Shown here: positions 58,401-64,000 of the stretch, one piece after another | Numbering within the stretch: the stretch's first letter is position 1 | How the letters are laid out: the number at the start of each line of letters is the position of its first letter | Assembly (NCBI GenBank): GCA_016630905.1 | Contig: WBMQ01000008.1 | Coordinates: forward strand, 248,001 to 312,000 | From: Capillidium heterosporum | Taxonomy: Eukaryota; Entomophthoromycota; Entomophthoromycetes; Entomophthorales; Capillidiaceae | Direction: 5' to 3' | Length of the DNA: 64,000 nt | The notes under the pieces: model-generated | Database searches by the model: none | Told to the model about the DNA's origin: nothing | Seen by the model: the letters and a program-made list of their open reading frames with translations, nothing else | Position numbers and translations under genes: made by a program

Positions 58401-59373
58401 ACCTACGATTAAAAAAGCCACAAAATACTGATATAGAGGTATGTACAAATATCCCCAAACTCTACTAATGCCTTTGCTGTAGTTAAGATATATTAACTAC
58501 TCTTACAGCATTCCTTGATCCTATTTTGGGCGCAGAATTTCTGAAACAAATCTCAAAGTTTGAAACATTCGGCCTCTAATAATTGATTATTTTACATTCC
58601 TAGAGTAATTAACTTTGACAAAGCTTGATACTCTTTTAGCTAGGGTATCTGTCTATGCCCTACAGGGTTTTTATCTTGGTAGGCAGCTTCGTCTTCAGTA
58701 TTTATATGATAAAAGAATATTCTTTTTTAATTATCTTGATTGGCTTTAAAATTATTACAACCCACATTTGAGTTGGATAAATTGAAAACATGCAATTATT
58801 TAAATTAGATAGTATATTTCAAAATTTGCTAAAAACTATCAAATAGGACAAACCCAAGGGCGTCCAACTATACATACATATATACTAGATCCTAGAGTAA
58901 TTCATTGGATGGATTTTTTGCTAACTGTTTATTAAGGTCCAATTAAAAAGGATATTTAGTTTCATGGGATAGTATTGTCATTTGAAGATAGGGTAGTTGA
59001 ATATTAGGTAATGTTAAAAACACTAGCACCTAAAATAGGATTATTGACAGAACCTTCAAATCCAATATCAAATTTAAGCAATAGGCTTAATGAATAGAAC
59101 CAGGTTTGTATACTTTACATAAGGCTGTTTACACAAATTATAAAATAAAGCTGCGGTAGTTTAGCAACAGCGATTGCTCAAAATAGAATATCTAAGTGTT
59201 AGAATTTTATATAGTATAAATTAAACTATAGTCAATTAAATAAAAACTTTAAAGGCAATATTTGAACTGAAGTGTATTTAGGACAAGCATTATATATATA
59301 AAGTTCTTTACATTTTTATATAAAGAGCTAAGATATACTATTATAGTAGTTTTATTATCCAAGGAAGGACAAG
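58401..59373. other. Intergenic region, no gene seen
   Basis: AT-rich DNA between the two duplication units, ending in the 3' flank of CAP copy 2. No supported feature. Confidence 0.4.
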
Positions 59374-59928
59374 CTACCAGTTACGTGGGCTTGCAAAATT
59401 CTGAGTCCAGTAAAATCTCTTGAATCCACATCCAAAATCGGAGTAATCACCCAACAGATTCGCACGATGTCCGGCCGAGTTGATCCAAGCGTTCATAACC
59501 TGATCGATACTCCTCTGGTTGAAAGCAACATTTTCAGCTAGGCCACGCCATTTGTACGCTTGAGCCTCAATCCTATCAACCATGGAGCTTCCGTTGGATC
59601 CGGAGTGAGACATCTTTCGAGATCTAGCTTGGTCCTCACTGTGCAGTTGAGCAGCTTTCGACAACTTGGAGTTGATCTTGAGGAGTTTCTTACCATTCTG
59701 CTTACGGAATTGATTGACTTTAGTCAGCATCAAGTTGCAGTCGAGTTGATCATTAGCGCTCAAGTCCTTGTTGGTAGAGCTGGTGGAAAGCTGGATGGTC
59801 CGAATTAAGTCAGGCTGGGCTTGAGATTGAGAGACACTAGTGCGGACTTCACCATTCTGGAATTCAGTGGATGCCAAAGCATAACCTAGCAGAGTGACGA
59901 TAACTGGGATTTGAGTGAAGGATTTCAT
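59374..59928 (-). CDS. Secreted CAP/PR-1-like protein, copy 2
   Basis: Single exon, 184 residues. The signal peptide MKSFTQIPVIVTLLGYALAS is followed by a spacer that differs from copy 1 (QAQPDLIRTIQLSTSS). The CAP domain holds LDCNLMLTKVNQFRKQNGKK, MSHSG, AENVAFNQRS, SAGHRANLLGD and FGCGFKRFYWTQNFASP. The part from DLSANDQLDC through AAQLH is identical to copy 1 in protein and DNA, whereas flanking parts have diverged. The last residue Trp is an addition relative to copy 1. Role as for copy 1: extracellular, ligand unknown. Confidence 0.9.
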   Translation of the reverse strand: MKSFTQIPVIVTLLGYALASTEFQNGEVRTSVSQSQAQPDLIRTIQLSTSSTNKDLSANDQLDCNLMLTKVNQFRKQNGKKLLKINSKLSKAAQLHSEDQARSRKMSHSGSNGSSMVDRIEAQAYKWRGLAENVAFNQRSIDQVMNAWINSAGHRANLLGDYSDFGCGFKRFYWTQNFASPRNW

Positions 59929-60168
59929 TGTAATATTAGATGTGATTGTTAATAAGTTTTTGATAGGTAGTACTCGTTCTATTTATACTATTCATGTTCT
60001 TGAATGATAGTTTAAATTTAATCAATTTTTGAATAGATGACAAGCAGTAGATGTATACTAAATGTAGGTAAAGTGTTGAGAGGAATAATAATTCAAGTAT
60101 AATTTGTGATTTTAACATATTTTTAAGCATCATCTGCTTATACTTGGATACTCTTTGTTATTATTCCC
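59929..60168. other. Promoter-side flank of CAP copy 2
   Basis: AT-rich DNA similar to the flank of copy 1 (ctatttatactatt...). No other feature. Confidence 0.4.
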
Positions 60169-60590
60169 CTTTTCTAGCTGAAGGTGGAGTCAAAGATTTG
60201 AGTGGGCAACGAAATGAGTTCTATTCTACCATATTTGGTCGTATTAAATATGTAAGTAAGTTGGAAGGCGAGCCTCATATATGCAAAGTCATTAAGTGGT
60301 GGTCAGTCCTTTATAAATTATATTTCTCATTTGACTTGGGCTTCCACGAGATCCTTTATTGGAAGTAATACTACTGAAACTCACAATAAAACATTCGTAT
60401 AGTACAGTACCCTATAATTTACTCTTAGGATATCAAAAGTTTGACGGAGATATAAACGATCGTAGCTTTTGAAATATATGAGGCTGATGGAAGATATTGA
60501 GTGATTTAAAGAACAATGGCTGCTTCTATTTTAAACTTCACTTTCAAGCTCTATAAATGAAGAATTCAGATAGTGTCCTTTAAAATTTAA
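60169..60590. repeat. Duplicated non-coding segment, unit 2
   Basis: Counterpart of 57987-58400. It holds an open frame (60144-60368, TTG/ATG-type start not certain) with HICKVIKWWSVLYKLYFSFD and HEILYWK. Unit 1 keeps the same reading after a 4-base gap, so this might be a relic of a coding exon, but I recognise no family. Confidence 0.7.
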
Positions 60591-61570
60591 GAAGCCCTTC
60601 AGTCTAAAAATATGAAGATTGCAAAGTTGAAGGTATAAACTAATGCTCATCAAAGCCTTCTAACGATAATCCTGATGTAAATAAAATCATTTAACTATCG
60701 GTACAACATTTGTTCACAATACTCAGTTTTTACTTCCAATTTCGAGCAAGTTCGGTTGAGCTGATATAATCCTTTTATATATTATTGGCACAGCTTTAAA
60801 GTAAAACTTTGATATGTATTTAAACCAAAGTGACATCTCTTCAAATTAGGTTGAAGCATTTTAAAAAGTTTGTCAGGTCTAGATATATTTCTATACTGAG
60901 TCAATTGAACTTTTAATTAAAGCTAATACATATAGTCTCTTATTGCCCATACTTGAAATGATGTTATATATTTATACTACTGATGTTGGATATGAGATAG
61001 GTTAATTCTAAATATATTGATTTCCAAGCTATACAAACAGTACAAAACGATATAAATTATTAAACATAGTACAGGTTTTATCATTAGAGGAGAAGTTGAC
61101 ATACCTGTTGCCCGTACATTAGATACCAAATGTGAAAAGGTGTTTGTATCAGATCTATTTAGCTTCAAAGACTGTTCTGTTTACAAGAATTCCAAGCTTA
61201 CCTAATTGAATTTCAAATCTGCAAAATTTCTAAATTAGTCGACTTCGGTTCAATAATCTGAAATCCGGAATTTTAGAAAATTGGATTTACTTCAAAGTAC
61301 TAAATTAAAAGAAGAACTAGCGAATGATTTTAAGAGATTTAATTGATGGAGTTTGCTTTGAATATACTATTAATTGTAAACAGAATCCTAAGTTATTTCC
61401 AGAAACTCGAATTAATTAAAGGGTCGGATTTGAAAATTTATAACTTCAACTCTCAAGCGTTCCCATACCAGACCAACTAATTTCAACCTATATACCTAAT
61501 CTTACAAATCCCAACTTTAACATTCAAACAAATAGATATCGACCGAGTTCAACCTTTTAATTAGTATACA
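60591..61570. other. Intergenic region, no gene seen
   Basis: AT-rich DNA; the last 100 bases form the 5' flank of the binding-protein-like gene. No supported feature. Confidence 0.4.
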
Positions 61571-63521
61571 ATGCTATTGTTCTACCTTTTACTACCACTA
61601 CTGACGCTAGCTCTAAACCAACAGCCCAACAGTAACGAGATCTTGGACAGTAACAAGTCGAATTCCTTACCGTGCAACTTTGGCAATGAAACTGATTATT
61701 TCTTCGGTATAAAGTCCTCAAAGGTCTACAAGGACATGGAAAGTAAGTTTTAATTTGACCTCTATAGATTCTTATCATTCTTATAGTGGGACGTGGGGCC
61801 TACCAAATCCAATATTTCGGCACTTACAAGATAGTCCGAGACCTAAAGGGTAAGATGACTTACGGATTATATTGTAAAGGTAAAGAACCTCCCCAGAATA
61901 TCAAAGAAATTGACAGCTGGATCTCGATACCTATCGAAAGAGTCGGAGTTTCCACTTCAGTACGTCCAGCTCTAGCCTGGATGGAGATGCTGGGGCTGCG
62001 TAACAACCTCAAGGTTGTAGTTGGGGACCCTTTAGTGGTGACGACGCCATGCATAGCCCAAGGATTGAAACAGGGACGTATATCCTCTGAAGGGGAAGCC
62101 AAGATCAATGACGCAATCAATAAGCACGATATCAGCGGTATGTTCGTAGGTGACATCTCGGAAACCGGTGCCAAGGGGTCCATCCTACTTAGCTACACCG
62201 ACGAAGGATTGGGGTTCATCCAGCAGGCCGAGTGGATCAAGTTTGTCGCCACCTTCTTCAACTTGGAAGCTAAAGCTGAAGAGATCTTCTCCACCATATT
62301 GGAAACTCAAAGATGCCACATCTCTAACGTAAGGGCTTTAGAGGACCGGTACTATCTAGCCAACCTGCTGTACGGGAAATCAATATCAACAGAAGGTATG
62401 AAGCAGTGGAACATCCTCAAGTTCACGAAGATTCACTCGTTGACAGTGGACTCCGGTGCCGTGCTGACTTTATCTCCCTACCCCTACGATGTATTTACTG
62501 TCACTGGTGATAAATCCAAATCTGCCGAGGACGAACCAACTTTAAAATCTATGCAGGAGCGACTAGCTCAGACCACCGTAGTCATCGACTGGTCCAACAT
62601 CACCCAGTTCATCGATCCCAAGAAGTTGAGCGAGCTGGTAGATCCCAATTTGGACCGGGATACGACCATATATACAAACTGGAAGAGGCTGGTGGGCATG
62701 ACCAAAACCGACGTCGACCCTATTTACCTGCCAGCTTACATCCGATCCAAGAAAATATTTTCAACAAGCAAATTGGTCAACTCCTACGGTTCCAGTGACT
62801 GGGATGAGACCATGATCACGAGACCCGACGTAGCCGTTGCAGGTAACTTGGTTCCTTTGAATTTTTTACTAACGCAGGCCTAGATTTCATCTACGCACAG
62901 TACCCCAGCTACAATCAGACCTACAAACCTCGATGGCTGATTAACATAGCTGTCGGTGAGTTACCCATCCTCTACGAGACCGACACTTGCAACTTATCTG
63001 GCGACTACTTCCGACCTAGCTACTGCACGTTGAAGCCAAACGGGTACAAAAGTTTGAACGGCGGTGATACCGACTTCCCCACCGTCCATTCGGCTAACCC
63101 AGCCTCCGGCTCTGGCCTATCTTCAGGATCTACTGCCGCCATTGTCATCATCCTACTGGCTCTCGTAGTCGCTGGAGCCTACTACATCTACCGCAGACGC
63201 AAGTTTAATAAGGTGCAGCGACATACTCTACCCACCCGTGCCCCCATCAACGATGATAGTAACGACTATGGCTCCAGTAACTACAACCGCAACTCCAACT
63301 TCTTTGATATTGAGCCTACTCCCCAGTCCAACAGTTTAGCTAAGAGTGAGGCTGGTGATCGACCTTTAGTTAATAGGAGCAACAGTACTGGATTGCCTCG
63401 TGAAGTCTTGAGCAATCCCTTCGATGACGATGATGATGAGTTGTTGGGTCCACAAGTTGAAAATTCTAATAAGTTCGTCTATAACTTGGATTCCAGCTTC
63501 CCCCAATTCCCCAAGCACTAA
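61571..63521 (+). CDS. Membrane-anchored periplasmic-binding-protein-like (Fe/B12-type) protein
   Basis: Three exons: 61571-61742, 61787-62842, 62878-63521. The second intron is only 35 nt with a perfect TACTAAC. 623 residues. The signal peptide is MLLFYLLLPLLTLAL. The ectodomain resembles the two-lobed type II/III binding proteins that bacteria use for siderophores and cobalamin: SIPIERVGVSTSVRPALAWM (first strand and helix), LRNNLKVVVGDP, EWIKFVATFFNLEAKAEEIF and RPDVAVAGLDFI. After a Ser/Gly linker a single transmembrane helix follows (TAAIVIILLALVVAGAYYIY) with a basic stop RRRK. The cytoplasmic tail of about 110 residues is Asn/Ser-rich with an acidic patch (NPFDDDDDELLG). It is probably a cell-surface binder or receptor; ligand unknown. 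The acidic and NPF-like site could serve endocytic sorting, which is speculation. Fold assignment is by pattern. Confidence 0.7.
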
Positions 63522-64000
63522 GGAAACAAATATTGAATTTAAGTATAGATTATTGCTTTTATTCCATCGTTATTAATTATTGATGATTCTGATATATTAT
63601 GTTGAGTTTATGTTTAAATATTTATTTTTATTGAGTTTTTTAAGTTACCAGTTTAGTTACTTTTGCCTCGCTATAAAGTTTATGTATGGTTTAGGATTTT
63701 GTGCTAATGCTCTCTTGGACAAAGATCTGTTGGTTATCAACATCAGTACACTTATTCTAACGTTTCTTTAAGGTTTTGAACTGCTTCTGGCTCGACAAAA
63801 AGACAAACTATATGAAATATTATATGTATATCTATACTAGCGCAGCCGAGATATTGTGCTACTTTACCTGTTAGTTTCCAAATCCAAGCTTTTAGATATT
63901 GAATTCCACTATATCATTTCATTTGAATTTTCTTGTCGAGTCTAATGATTCCTGGTAGATTCACAATGATGCATATTTAAGTTGACATCTCATTATCTAA
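63522..64000. other. 3' flank, no further gene seen
   Basis: AT-rich DNA; a short hydrophobic open frame at 63580-63771 has no support as a gene. Confidence 0.4.

Noticed and set aside
63580..63771. A hydrophobic open frame after the last gene
   Set aside because: AT-rich DNA readily gives such frames; no plausible start context or family.

Overview
This window looks like nuclear DNA of an early-diverging filamentous fungus. The best guess, an inference, is the Entomophthorales/Conidiobolus group. Reasons: AT-rich intergenic DNA; many very short introns (about 35-65 nt, often with a CTAAC- or TACTAAC-like branch site); fungal hallmark genes (GH72/CBM43 wall protein, fungal transcription-factor middle-homology proteins, a UPF0357/DUF2015 protein); and genes unusual for Dikarya (a phosphorylase-kinase alpha/beta-type subunit, a rhodopsin-like seven-helix receptor, a Mortierella-like delta-5 desaturase). 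Gene models were spliced by hand and reading phase was checked across every junction given.

Layout. 0-3.7 kb: no gene seen. 3.7-15.6 kb: a transcription-factor-like protein without a visible DNA-binding domain, clathrin heavy chain (nine exons, minus strand), a divergent mitochondrial ribosomal protein uS8m gene, and a DUF2015 protein. 17.9-22.3 kb: a complete phosphorylase-kinase alpha/beta-like gene. 23-27.6 kb: decayed F-box/LRR-like material and a receptor gene broken at a C6 run. 25.3-35.8 kb: five dispersed tRNA-Asn(GTT) genes, four with the same potential hairpin just 5' of the tRNA; among them lie a secreted class 3 lipase and a delta-5 fatty acid desaturase. 36.2-42.7 kb: an oxysterol-binding-protein-related lipid transfer protein, a GH72-family wall protein that lacks both catalytic glutamates, the spliceosomal protein Cwc21 and ribosomal protein uL22 (L17). 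44.7-46.4 kb: an orphan gene and a possible tyrosine-recombinase relic.

46.7-56.5 kb: a four-copy tandem array of transcription-factor-like proteins. Each copy has a 13-nt microexon and none has a visible DNA-binding domain. Copy A is dead, copy C is frameshifted near its end, copies B and D are intact. 56.9-60.6 kb: a tandem duplication carrying two secreted CAP/PR-1-like genes with a 129-bp identical coding block. 61.6-63.5 kb: a membrane-anchored protein with a bacterial-type periplasmic-binding-protein fold.

The core genes (clathrin, ribosomal proteins, Cwc21, lipid transfer protein) are unremarkable. The accessory interest lies in the DNA-binding-domain-less array, the tRNA-Asn leaders, the GH72 pseudoenzyme, the kinase subunit and the broken receptor. 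No rRNA, CRISPR array or intact transposon was seen.
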